A stretch of DNA of 52,365 nt from positions 1 through 52,365 of the IMG/VR virus record IMGVR_UViG_3300007960_000033. The stretch is one strand, 5' to 3'. A program made the translations under genes and the position numbers. Below the pieces are notes generated by a model, which worked only from the letters and a program-made list of their open reading frames with translations, did no database searches and was not told the origin of the DNA. The DNA comes from a virus. Position 1 is the stretch's first letter. Each line of letters starts with the position of its first letter. This document shows positions 26,101 through 33,073 of this stretch, piece after piece.

Positions 26101-27863
26101 AGATTGGAGTACCAGCATTTACTTTCGAAAATGTTCCATTGCTATCATTAACAGGAACTGGCAAAAATGCAACTGCAAATATTACTATTGATGGTGGAGT
26201 AGCTATAGCAGCAACAATCGTTAATGGTGGATCTGGGTATACTATTGGTGAAGAGTTATATGTAGATCAGTTAGGAATATCTTCTGTTGGTAGAAACCTT
26301 TTAATGTCGGTTTCTTCAATATATGCAGCAAATGAGTTATTGTTAACTAATATACAAGGAGAATTTGAGTCTTCTCCTTTAAAACCATTATATTTTACTT
26401 GTACAGATCCTGTTGTAGGATTTGGAACTACAACTCTTAATGCTATTGCAAATGGTGGAGATGGAAATCTAGTTAATATAACGTCAATTGAAAATGTACA
26501 TGATGGATTGCATATGGAGATTTCACATAAAAATCATGGAATGCATTCAAAATCTAATAGAGTTATGATATCTGGCGTTTCACCAGATAGTGCTCCAGCT
26601 ATTTTAGTTGAACCATTAACATCTACTTCAACACAAGATATAGAACTCAATACTGACGATATGTCTTTATTCGAGACTTTTGAAAATGTAGATGTATCTG
26701 CTACAAATCCTGGTTATGTTTCTGTAGGAAATGAAATTATTTCTTATACTGGTATTTCTGGAAACTTCCTAACTGGTATTGCTAGAGATGTTGATCAATC
26801 TAATATTGCTGTACCAAGAAGAACATCTGCAAATCAAAAGGTATTTAAATATGAGTATAATGGAATATCATTAAGGAGAATAAATAAAGAACATTTCTTA
26901 CAAGATTCTACTGTAAGTAATCCTATCACTCTTGATACATACACTATTAAAATTGATACTTCATCTAATGGAACTGATAGAAGTACAAGTGTTCCAGATC
27001 CAAAGCTTTACTTTAATAGCACTAAATCTGGAGGAGGTAAATCAATATATGCTTCTAAAAATATAAATTATGAAATGATTCACCCAATCATAAGTGCATT
27101 GGTATTACCAGATGCTACTTTAGAAGCAACAGTTAGAACAACAACAGGCACTAGTATTTCTGGAAATGAAGAATCATTTAGGGATGCAGGAACAGTTCCA
27201 ATCACATTAAATGAAGATAACTATTTTGATTCACCAAGGATCATTGCATCTAGAATCAATGAACTAGCTTTTTCTGATCAAATCCCAGGAAATAAATCTC
27301 TTGAGATAACACTAAATCTTTCAACAGACCAACCAGTTATTAGTCCTATTATTGATCTTGATCGTTTAGGTGCAATATTTGTATCTAATAGAGTTAATTC
27401 TCCTATAACTGATTATATTAATGATCCAAGAACTGGATCTGTATCTGATGACCCAACAGCATTTATATATCATACTAAACCTATTGAACTAGAGTTTCCT
27501 GCAACTTCATTAAGAGTTCTTGTAGAATCTTATGTAAATCAATACACAGATGTTAGAGCATTTTTTGCAATAATGAAAAATGCTTCCGAGAATCCAATCT
27601 ATTATCCTTTCCCAGGATATAGAAATAGATTAGCTTCTGGAGAAGTCATTGATATTTCTAGAAATGATGGAACTCCTGATAAACAATATAATAGGACTAG
27701 TGCTTTAAACTATTATCCTGGAGATAGTGATTTTATTGATTTGGAGTTTAATATTGACAACCTTGAACCATTTAACTTCTTCTCAATAAAACTTTTAGGA
27801 ACATCTACGAATCAGGCGTTCCCTCCAAGATTTAGAGATTTAAGAGTAATCGGGTTAGCATAA
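20142..27863 (+). CDS. DUF4815 virion structural protein, 2573 aa
   Basis: The N-terminus (NLNVFPYFDDFDEDKNYYKV, LFKPGYPIQARELSNVQSIL, then FGNHVFKEGSVVIPG) is the signature of the DUF4815 family of large cyanophage tail proteins. A second conserved block near 1160-1240 includes KRYRMSDISNLEKRIKNLEY and GLERFKSGFFVDDF. The C-terminus (NDGTPDKQYN; then RFRDLRVIGLA) is also typical. A stretch near 1960-2040 contains GIGYTPFEIG and NGGSGYTIGEELY, the GSGY repeat class shared with the giant protein, gp8 and gp14. It lies six bases after gp8, in the place of T4 gp9-gp12, and probably forms a peripheral baseplate or fibre-attachment structure. The exact role is unknown. Confidence 0.85.
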   Translation: MPSKTNLNVFPYFDDFDEDKNYYKVLFKPGYPIQARELSNVQSILQNQIEQFGNHVFKEGSVVIPGNISFTRIVGVEVENTFNAINVDEYINDSKLYGFVIVGKETGLRAKVVKVLRKKDYNDLNNTIVYFQYLNTGSNNETDFLPGETLISESEILPILKRGTTSTTRINVSTQSSTDIYGDTTTQETFVSANRSNNISGQYQYSNISVIDDITIRSGQEFLLVKNPVIGAAAIISEGVYFLRGNFVNVNEELLVVDRFNFLTSCRIGLRIKEEIISSDNDPTLFDNSRGFSNYSAPGADRLKISASLASLPIDDDQSDDFVELTRVEEGNIIFLNRNPEYNEIGNELARRTYDESGDYYIKPFSVSVEESLNDLEGSRGLYKETELTRQQNTPSESMGVYKISPGKAYVKGYEIERLSSTLLDFEKPRTTKILKDQSIQYSTGSSYTLNRVYGTPEIGISTYTVSLRDSRLGASDLESSGKEIGISRVYDFALESGSYNIINLDLNEWDINLYDTDFYTEITLNEPITVSSPSKIEGRYTGSYGYLRFNATNSGIITAYSSFGKYSIGEKISFSDGQTRIVKSIRKYGSDDVKSIFGQSGISTFNADVKQNRKVFVGGAVIQAESSGVSTVTSTNIDFGSICEDGDIISYTLGENVVPNFAKISLVNTNSIVIQPVTSVADICIGNLPGITTSVQNLQILTTVLTSPDSNLYTKIPKQSIESVDLTNSRISIRKEYDVTISSNGFNIAASTLNSNEVFQPYDEERYSLVLTNGSIVPLERGNFAFSNGGRELTLSNLNVISGNARFITSLYKTNVKSRKKVNKLESVVINKSALQESGINNVSIGATTLNDGLTYGNYAYGTRVQDQEISLNYPDVVKIYGIFESRNSEDPILPKISLTNIITREESPSTTNAVRVGEKLYGEESEAVFICVSIVNSSTIEVIPVNSKVPISGETLRFKSTGAKGTVVNYVATQSENITNRYRLNSGETNQVYSYSFIKRVENSAPPVRKIKVVYERLYIPEDDLGDIICVNSYSNISRNQIGQLTNNIDKADIIDIRPIVDKFDVIQGTRSPFEFLGRRFSSDGNSSSNIFVSDEDILLDYAFYLGRTDRIFLDINEQIIIKQGTPSESFDPPEAPANAIEIASINLKPYSKNLKETTDIRLLKYKRYRMSDISNLEKRIKNLEYYTTLNILEQSTSSLSVKDENGLERFKSGFFVDDFSNRNNQYIVPGKITNSIDPVKRELRPSAYTTELDLTIATTNNYGVTKSPTISPVKGISRSEYDNVKYATAESIIGNNVQITGGGGARFENTGKGLLTLAYNEQIRIRQSYSTRVVNVTPYLVTNYYGQVDLNPSSDIWSEETILEPLIITGIEGRLIEEDVSFTAEEFASQDGFDPVAWGSWQNNWTGSSEAIIGTSSRSSSWSGQSGNTVWGGTTTTFGNIVQTTLTGTANQEGTSTRVTNPIEDKNLGNRVVSAESAAYLRSRNIEFIVKKMKPSTLLYVFFDDQDVTALCTPKLLEIEMIDGVFEVGEDVIFYNEDGREIALFRCAAPNHQFGDLSNPNAQSFYDRNPYDQSDLPLSYTESSSILNLDTTSSGDYSSGYYGNPPIGSRIEGASSGAVATISNKRIFTDQAGVVIGSLFVPSPNDETNQRFQTGAISFKISNDRTIDVILGVETTEATGQFYSSGFITQTQETTIQVRNTLIESATISRERAIRSTSNRFVPTNSVTSTWSFTVSPPRPPNRHDPLAQSFFIPNAAGVFVTHMDLFFQAKSEDLPVYVELRSMELGLPTTEVYPLSRVELLPSQVQVSDDATVATRVTFQGPVYLEGNKEHCIVLLSDVTDYYVWISRLGETTFNIQGEEIAITTQNELGSLFKSQNGSTWTPSQYEDLKFTLYNARFVDQGSVTLVNTDLSETNNLYQDAIKTYSNTSRVSLGTTVTDTILKIGNTIYQEGNNASGTYSGNAGIATGNLSFTNAGIGYTPFEIGVPAFTFENVPLLSLTGTGKNATANITIDGGVAIAATIVNGGSGYTIGEELYVDQLGISSVGRNLLMSVSSIYAANELLLTNIQGEFESSPLKPLYFTCTDPVVGFGTTTLNAIANGGDGNLVNITSIENVHDGLHMEISHKNHGMHSKSNRVMISGVSPDSAPAILVEPLTSTSTQDIELNTDDMSLFETFENVDVSATNPGYVSVGNEIISYTGISGNFLTGIARDVDQSNIAVPRRTSANQKVFKYEYNGISLRRINKEHFLQDSTVSNPITLDTYTIKIDTSSNGTDRSTSVPDPKLYFNSTKSGGGKSIYASKNINYEMIHPIISALVLPDATLEATVRTTTGTSISGNEESFRDAGTVPITLNEDNYFDSPRIIASRINELAFSDQIPGNKSLEITLNLSTDQPVISPIIDLDRLGAIFVSNRVNSPITDYINDPRTGSVSDDPTAFIYHTKPIELEFPATSLRVLVESYVNQYTDVRAFFAIMKNASENPIYYPFPGYRNRLASGEVIDISRNDGTPDKQYNRTSALNYYPGDSDFIDLEFNIDNLEPFNFFSIKLLGTSTNQAFPPRFRDLRVIGLA

Positions 27864-28090
27864 TGAATAAAGTAAAAGTAAAAAATGAACCTCATCTTTA
27901 TAGAGATGAGGTTAGCAATGCAATAATAAACACTAATAAACAAGAATATGAATCATATTTAAATAATAAAAAAAGAAGAAAAGTTGAAAATGGTAGGATT
28001 GATAACATAGAAAAAGAGTTAGATGATATAAAATCAAATATAAATGAAATAAAAAATCTACTATTGGAGATTAGTAAAAATGGATCATAA
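27863..28090 (+). CDS. Small coiled-coil protein, 75 aa
   Basis: ATG 27863 overlaps the TAA of the DUF4815 gene by one base. The product is basic at its centre (LNNKKRRKVENGR) and ends in a heptad-patterned helix (IDNIEKELDDIKSNINEIKNLL) that should form a short coiled coil, perhaps a trimer. It overlaps the next gene by 11 bases. Position between baseplate and neck genes suggests a chaperone or minor tail component, but no function can be read. The antisense frame over this gene is a shadow. Confidence 0.75.
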   Translation: MNKVKVKNEPHLYRDEVSNAIINTNKQEYESYLNNKKRRKVENGRIDNIEKELDDIKSNINEIKNLLLEISKNGS

Positions 28091-28244
28091 AAAAATATCA
28101 CTAGAATCTCTAACAAAAAACTTCGAGTTTGAGAAAATGTGTAGAGATATAGATAATATAAGTGATATTAATTTTTTGAAAGATTTAACTAAATCATATA
28201 TTAAGTTATATTTAAAACAACAAGAAGTTCTTTCTAACCTATAA
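28080..28244 (+). CDS. Small hypothetical protein, 54 aa
   Basis: ATG 28080 opens a 54-codon frame beginning MDHKKISLESLTKNFEFEKM and ending YIKLYLKQQEVLSNL. It is helical and amphipathic. The start lies within the end of the coiled-coil gene and its TAA overlaps the ATG of gp13 (TAATG), so three genes are translationally coupled here. Tight packing and balanced composition argue that it is real despite its size. The C-terminal motif recalls small cyanophage proteins next to gp13, without known function. Confidence 0.75.
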   Translation: MDHKKISLESLTKNFEFEKMCRDIDNISDINFLKDLTKSYIKLYLKQQEVLSNL

Positions 28245-29086
28245 TGGCACAACCATCAACAAGACAAGAATTAATAGATTATTGCTTAAGAAAGCTTGGA
28301 GCACCAGTTTTAGAAATAAATGTTGCAGAAGAACAAATCGAAGATCTTGTTGATGATGCATTGCAGTTCTTTCAAGAGAGACATTTTGATGGAGTTTATC
28401 CAACATTTTTAAAATATAAAGTCACTCAAAATGATATTGATAGAGGAAAAGCAAAATCTTCATCTGGTTTAGGTGTAGATGTTAGTAATATAACTACTTC
28501 AGTAGCAGGAACAGCTACAACATTTACATACTATGAAAATGGTAACTATATTAAAGTTCCAGAGTATGTTACAGGTATTAATAGAATTTTTAGATTTGAA
28601 GGATCTAATTCTGTATCTAGTGGAATGTTTAGTGTAAAATATCAGTTATTTTTAAATGATATTTATTACTGGGGATCTACTGAGTTATTGACTTATGCGA
28701 TGACCAAAACATATCTTGAAGATATTGATTTCTTATTAACAACACAAAAGCAAATTAGATATAATAAAAGACAAGATAGGTTATATCTAGATATTGATTG
28801 GAATACAGTTACGCCTGGGCAATATTTTGTAATAGATTGTTACAGACTTTTAGATCCAAATGATTATTCGAAAGTATGGAATGATAGTTTTGTCAAAAAA
28901 TATTTAACTTCTTTAATAAAAAGGCAATGGGGTCAAAATTTAATAAAGTTTACTGGTGTTAAGTTGCCAGGTGGAGTAGAGTTTAATGGTAGGCAATTAT
29001 ATGATGATGCTCAGGTAGAAATAGATACTTTAATGCAACAAATGTCATATGATTATGAACTGCCACCATTAGATATGATAGGTTAA
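28244..29086 (+). CDS. 13: Neck protein gp13
   Basis: The 280-aa product starts MAQPSTRQELIDYCLRKLG and continues with an acidic helix (EEQIEDLVDDALQFFQERHF), both typical of T4-like gp13 (T4: 309 aa). Later blocks YYWGSTELLTYAMTKTYL and DWNTVTPGQYFVIDCYRLLD are also as expected. Gp13 sits on the portal after packaging, closing the DNA exit and, with gp14, forming the platform on which the completed tail docks. ATG overlaps the previous stop, and gp14 follows after four bases. Confidence 0.92.
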   Translation: MAQPSTRQELIDYCLRKLGAPVLEINVAEEQIEDLVDDALQFFQERHFDGVYPTFLKYKVTQNDIDRGKAKSSSGLGVDVSNITTSVAGTATTFTYYENGNYIKVPEYVTGINRIFRFEGSNSVSSGMFSVKYQLFLNDIYYWGSTELLTYAMTKTYLEDIDFLLTTQKQIRYNKRQDRLYLDIDWNTVTPGQYFVIDCYRLLDPNDYSKVWNDSFVKKYLTSLIKRQWGQNLIKFTGVKLPGGVEFNGRQLYDDAQVEIDTLMQQMSYDYELPPLDMIG

Positions 29087-29090
29087 TATT

Positions 29091-30536
29091 ATGTTAAATC
29101 CATTCTTTTTACAGGGATCAAAGGGAGAACAGAATCTTGTTCAAGATTTAATAAATGAACAACTAAAAATGTATGGTGTTGATGTTTATTATCTTCCAAG
29201 AGAGTATGTTTCTGAAAAAAGTATAATAAAAGAAGTAGTAAGTTCTAAGTTTAGTAATGCATTTCCTATAGAAGCATATTTAGATACTTATGATGGTTAT
29301 GGTGGACAAGGTACTTTATTATCAAAGTTTGGTATAGAGGAAGTAGATGATATAACTCTTATAATCTCTAGAGATAGATATGAAACATATATTCAACCTT
29401 TAGTTGATAATTTAGATGGAATAAAACTAGGATCTAGACCTAAAGAAGGTGATCTAATATATTTTCCTCTTGGAGATAGAATATTTGAAATAAAATATGT
29501 GGAGCATGAAAAACCTTTCTATCAGTTAAATAAAAACTATGTTTATGAACTAAGATGTGAGTTGTTTAGATATCAGGATGAGATTATTGATACTAGTATT
29601 GAGATGATAGATGATAATACTGAAGATATTGGGTATATTCATACACTTCAAATGTTTGTTGGTGGTGGAGTAACTGCTACAGCGTATGTTAGTACTCCAA
29701 GAGATGATGGTATTATTTCTATCAATTTAGTTGATGGTGGAAAAGGATATACAAGTCCTCCTACTATTAAAATTGCTCTTCCTAGAGTTGTAGGTGGATT
29801 AGGTGGAAATGCTTTTGGATCCCAAGCAATAGGTGTTGTAAGTATGAGGGGACCAAGTAATTTTCAATCAGTAGATTCTATCAATATTATTAACTCTGGT
29901 TTTGGATATACTACAAGTTCTCCACCAAAAATTATTTTCTTAGATGAAAATACTGGATCAGGTGTTGATGCTACAGCAACAGTTGGGTTTGGTGGATTAG
30001 AAAGTGTTAGATTAATACAGGGAGGATCTGGATACATAAATCCACCAACAGTTACGATTTCTCCTCCAGATGATTATGTAGGAGTACAAACTGCAGTAGC
30101 AAAAGCTATCGCAGTGATTAATGAGGTGGGAGTAGTAACTGCAGTGTACTTAACAAATGCTGGTCTAGGTTATACTACGGTTCCTAGTGTTACAATTTCT
30201 GATCCAGATCTACTTATTCCTGGAAGTGGTACATTCAAATATAATGAAACTGTAACTGGTTCATTAAGTGGATCTACAGGAATAGTCAAATCTTGGAATA
30301 TTGTTACTGGAGTATTAGAACTTTCTAATGTTCTTGGTAAGTTTTATAATAATGAACAAGTTGTTGGATCTGCATCTAGCGCAACATTTACTATAAAAAC
30401 TGCTTATGAAGATAATTTAGAAGATGCAAATGATTCTAGTAATAAATATGGTAAGTATGAAGACAACTATAATATTCAAGTACAGGCAGATAAAATAGTT
30501 GATTTCACAGAAAAAAATCCATTTGGAAGAGTATAG
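29091..30536 (+). CDS. 14: Neck protein gp14 with a GSGY-repeat insertion
   Basis: The first ~185 residues are a normal gp14 (MLNPFFLQGSKGEQNLVQDL; DVYYLPREYV; GDLIYFPLGDRIFEIKYVEH; FYQLNKNYVYELRCELF) and the last residues return to DFTEKNPFGRV. Between about 187 and 440 lies an insertion absent from T4 gp14 (256 aa): units such as DGGKGYTSPPTIKIALP, NSGFGYTTSSPPKIIFLD, QGGSGYINPPTVTISPP and NAGLGYTTVPSVTISDP, each about 40 residues. These would form beta-rich lobes projecting from the neck, perhaps anchoring whiskers or fibres. The repeats match those in three other tail proteins here. Confidence 0.9.
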   Translation: MLNPFFLQGSKGEQNLVQDLINEQLKMYGVDVYYLPREYVSEKSIIKEVVSSKFSNAFPIEAYLDTYDGYGGQGTLLSKFGIEEVDDITLIISRDRYETYIQPLVDNLDGIKLGSRPKEGDLIYFPLGDRIFEIKYVEHEKPFYQLNKNYVYELRCELFRYQDEIIDTSIEMIDDNTEDIGYIHTLQMFVGGGVTATAYVSTPRDDGIISINLVDGGKGYTSPPTIKIALPRVVGGLGGNAFGSQAIGVVSMRGPSNFQSVDSINIINSGFGYTTSSPPKIIFLDENTGSGVDATATVGFGGLESVRLIQGGSGYINPPTVTISPPDDYVGVQTAVAKAIAVINEVGVVTAVYLTNAGLGYTTVPSVTISDPDLLIPGSGTFKYNETVTGSLSGSTGIVKSWNIVTGVLELSNVLGKFYNNEQVVGSASSATFTIKTAYEDNLEDANDSSNKYGKYEDNYNIQVQADKIVDFTEKNPFGRV

Positions 30537-30547
30537 GAGATTTATAA

Positions 30548-31552
30548 ATGTTCGAATATTTTTATCACCAAATTTTAAGAAATACTATTATTGGATTTGG
30601 TACATTATTTAATAATATAAAAATAAAAACAACAAATGCAAATGGTGAAGTAATATCGGAAATTAAAGTTCCTCTAGCATATGGACCAAAGCAAAAGTTT
30701 TTAGCAAGACTTGAGCAATCTCCAGAAGATTTAAACAATCCTGTAAGAATAACTCTTCCAAGAATGTCATTTGAGTTTGTTGGATTAAGCTATGATGGTT
30801 CTAGAAAAGTAACTACTACTCAATCATTTTTAGTATCAGATAAAACTGATAAATCATCTATTAAAAAAATGTATATGCCAGTTCCATATAATATGGAATT
30901 TGAACTTAATATTATGACAAAACATAATGATGATATGCTTCAAATTGTAGAGCAAATATTACCATATTTTCAACCTTCTTATACATTAACTATAGATTTA
31001 GTTGATTCTATTGGAGAAAAAAGAGATGTTCCTTTTACTTTAAATAATATTACTATGGAGGATGATTATGAGGGTGATTTTACAACTAGAAGATCTTTAA
31101 TATATTCTTTAAAGTTTAGTGCAAAAACTTATTTGTTTGGACCAGTTCCATCAAAACCTGCTGGAGATATTATCAAAAAGGTCGAAATTGGGTATTTTGG
31201 AGGAGATCAAGCTGCTGCTACAAGGCAGATTACAACTATCACTACACCAGTCGCAACCAAAAGTTATACAAATACAATATCTACAGTATTGCTAAGTAAT
31301 ATGGAAATATCTACATCTACATTAAATGTAGATGATAGTTCTGGTTTATCAAAAAATAACTATATAACTATTGACGGTGAAACTATGAAAGTTGTTAAAA
31401 TATCTGGAAATAGTATTGAAGTTGAAAGAGGATCTTATGGCACTAAGATAACTCAGCATGTTTCTGGTACAGATATTAAACTTATTACAAATCAAGATAA
31501 TGACCTTGTTGAACTTGGTGATACATTTGGTTTTGATATGAGCTCATTTTAA
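30548..31552 (+). CDS. 15: Tail sheath stabiliser / terminator gp15
   Basis: At 334 aa it is somewhat longer than T4 gp15 (272). It begins MFEYFYHQILRNTI, contains TLPRMSFEFVGLSYDGSRK and the almost invariant DDMLQIVEQILPYFQP (T4: DDMFQIVEQILPYFQP), and then EDDYEGDFTTRRSLIYSLKF. Gp15 hexamers cap the tail tube and last sheath ring and dock onto gp13/gp14. The extra C-terminal ~100 residues hold a small beta-rich unit (STSTLNVDDSSGLSKNNYI; SIEVERGSYGTK) also common in the tail proteins of this phage group. GGAG precedes the start. Confidence 0.92.
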   Translation: MFEYFYHQILRNTIIGFGTLFNNIKIKTTNANGEVISEIKVPLAYGPKQKFLARLEQSPEDLNNPVRITLPRMSFEFVGLSYDGSRKVTTTQSFLVSDKTDKSSIKKMYMPVPYNMEFELNIMTKHNDDMLQIVEQILPYFQPSYTLTIDLVDSIGEKRDVPFTLNNITMEDDYEGDFTTRRSLIYSLKFSAKTYLFGPVPSKPAGDIIKKVEIGYFGGDQAAATRQITTITTPVATKSYTNTISTVLLSNMEISTSTLNVDDSSGLSKNNYITIDGETMKVVKISGNSIEVERGSYGTKITQHVSGTDIKLITNQDNDLVELGDTFGFDMSSF

Positions 31553-31560
31553 ATAAAGTT

Positions 31561-31995
31561 ATGAAGAAAGCATTCGATGGTTTAGACGATGCATTTAATA
31601 TTTCAGAGGATTCTGAAGATGAATGTACTATAAAAAAAGATGTTGAAGTGGTTAGTGATGATAAAATTTCTAAGGAAATAGATCATATTAAAAAAGATTA
31701 TGAATATTCTAGAGGAAATTTATATTCCATTATAGAAAAAGGTCAAGAAGCTATTGATAGTGTTCTTGAGTTAGCTCAAGAAACAGAATCTGCAAGAGCA
31801 TATGAAGTGCTTGGTCAACTCATAAAAAATGTATCAGATACTACAGATAAACTTATAGATCTTCAGAAAAAAATGAAAGATATTGATGAGGATAGAACAA
31901 AAAAATCTCCAACAAACGTTACAAATGCACTTTTTGTTGGATCAACAGCAGATTTAGCAAAACTATTGAAACAACAAAAAATAAAAGAAGAATAA
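31561..31995 (+). CDS. 16: Small terminase subunit gp16
   Basis: The 144-aa product (T4 gp16: 164) has an acidic N-terminus, a central long coiled coil (YSRGNLYSIIEKGQEAIDSV, then TESARAYEVLGQLIKNVSD, then KLIDLQKKMKD) and a C-terminal TNALFVGSTADLAKLLKQQK, the conserved tail that touches gp17 in T4-like phages. Gp16 forms rings that recognise DNA and stimulate the gp17 motor. It starts eight bases after gp15. It is separated from gp17 here by three other genes rather than being adjacent as in T4. Confidence 0.88.
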   Translation: MKKAFDGLDDAFNISEDSEDECTIKKDVEVVSDDKISKEIDHIKKDYEYSRGNLYSIIEKGQEAIDSVLELAQETESARAYEVLGQLIKNVSDTTDKLIDLQKKMKDIDEDRTKKSPTNVTNALFVGSTADLAKLLKQQKIKEE

Positions 31996-31998
31996 ATA
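31991..31998 (+). promoter_or_regulatory. Late promoter AATAAATA
   Basis: The octamer overlaps the gp16 stop codon and lies 24 bases before the ATG at 32023, a distance like that of other late promoters in the window. Confidence 0.55.
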
Positions 31999-32022
31999 TT
32001 AAAAGGAAGAATATTTAAAACC

Positions 32023-32739
32023 ATGAGTTTAAATCACCCAATCAATAAACCAGAGCATTCTTCTGCAAAAAGACAGAACAAAATTCGTAAGATGATAAAA
32101 TCACCTAATGAAAATGAATCCAATGTTGCTAAAGCGAAATTACGTCCTTCTGCAAGAGTAGATATTCCAAGTTTTATAAAAAATGAAGTCTCTTTAGTAG
32201 ATAAAATCGTAGAAGAAATCCTTCAAGAGAAAAAAAATGAAGGACTCTGGCCAAATGTTTGGGCTAAAAGAAAGCGTGGAAAAGCGCCAGCAAAGCGTGG
32301 GGATAAGAACTATCCCAAGACTTTAAATGTTGAAGAAAAAGAAAATAAAGTAACAATCGAAGATGCTAATGGAAATACTTTTTTAGAGGTTGTTGATTTA
32401 ATCACACCAGATCCATTAGTTTCCGAAGCGATTAGAATTCCAGCAAAAACTGGAAATATTGTATTGGTTAACTTAACTTGGAAAGGTTCTTATCATGGAA
32501 TAAAGATGTTTTTCCCACAAACAAAACTTCCAAGTAGAAAGGATATTCAAGTTGAAATAGAAAAAGTATATCCAGGAGCACGAGTATACAGTTTTCATGT
32601 ATCTGATTACGAGCCAGGAAAACCAATAGTCCAAGTCTCTGAAGAATCAGAAAAAAAATATTGCCCTAAATGTAAAAAAATGGAAGCAAGATCAGAATGT
32701 GCATATGGAACAAAATACTGGGACAATAACGCAAAATAA
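32023..32739 (+). CDS. Putative virion-associated protein with duplicated domain and Cys-rich tail, 238 aa
   Basis: Three parts are visible. The basic N-terminus ends in SLVDKIVEEILQEKK and then GLWPNVWAKRKRGKAPAKRG, a Lys/Arg-rich motif that recurs in unrelated marine myovirus proteins. A middle domain (about 147-205: LTWKGSYHGIKMFFP...YPGARVYSFHVSDYEPG) is similar to the core of the next gene product. The C-terminus has CPKC...C (three Cys), possibly an incomplete zinc ribbon. An I/L-x-E site (LQE) before the basic motif could be cut by gp21, but this is inference. It sits between the two terminase genes, so a head-internal or packaging role is possible. The family is not named. Confidence 0.75.
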   Translation: MSLNHPINKPEHSSAKRQNKIRKMIKSPNENESNVAKAKLRPSARVDIPSFIKNEVSLVDKIVEEILQEKKNEGLWPNVWAKRKRGKAPAKRGDKNYPKTLNVEEKENKVTIEDANGNTFLEVVDLITPDPLVSEAIRIPAKTGNIVLVNLTWKGSYHGIKMFFPQTKLPSRKDIQVEIEKVYPGARVYSFHVSDYEPGKPIVQVSEESEKKYCPKCKKMEARSECAYGTKYWDNNAK

Positions 32740-32753
32740 TAACACTAAGGAAG

Positions 32754-33071
32754 ATGAAATCATTTAAACAGTTTATTTCAGAATCTGTAAATATTTCTGG
32801 AGATTTTACTGGTAATATTTACATTAACTCAGATCAAAAAAACGAGGATATATCTGAGAAATATCTTGCAGATGTAATGTGGCAGGGAAGTTTGCATAGA
32901 TTTTCTATGTTGACAAAAACTGGGATTCCATCAAAACCTGAATTGTGTGAAATGTTGCAAAAAGATTATCCTGGAGCAGTTGTTCATAACATATATCCAG
33001 TTGAAGATAACAATCCAAATATAGAAAAAGTACAAAGATACCATCCAGCAAAACTTCAATGGATTGATTAG
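32754..33071 (+). CDS. Putative internal head protein with capsid-targeting sequence, 105 aa
   Basis: The first ten residues, MKSFKQFISE, closely match the capsid-targeting sequence of T4 internal proteins (MKTYQEFIAE), which directs proteins into the prohead core and is then cut after the Glu by gp21; the I-S-E here fits the gp21 (I/L)-x-E rule. The rest is a short domain (DVMWQGSLHRFSMLTKTG...YPGAVVHNIYPVED) that shares W-K/Q-G-S-x-H, M, P-S-R/K and YPGA-x-V with the preceding gene product. It is likely a small protein packaged with the DNA, perhaps injected into the host. Targeting is inferred; the function of the mature part is unknown. Confidence 0.75.
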   Translation: MKSFKQFISESVNISGDFTGNIYINSDQKNEDISEKYLADVMWQGSLHRFSMLTKTGIPSKPELCEMLQKDYPGAVVHNIYPVEDNNPNIEKVQRYHPAKLQWID

Positions 33072-33073
33072 TT

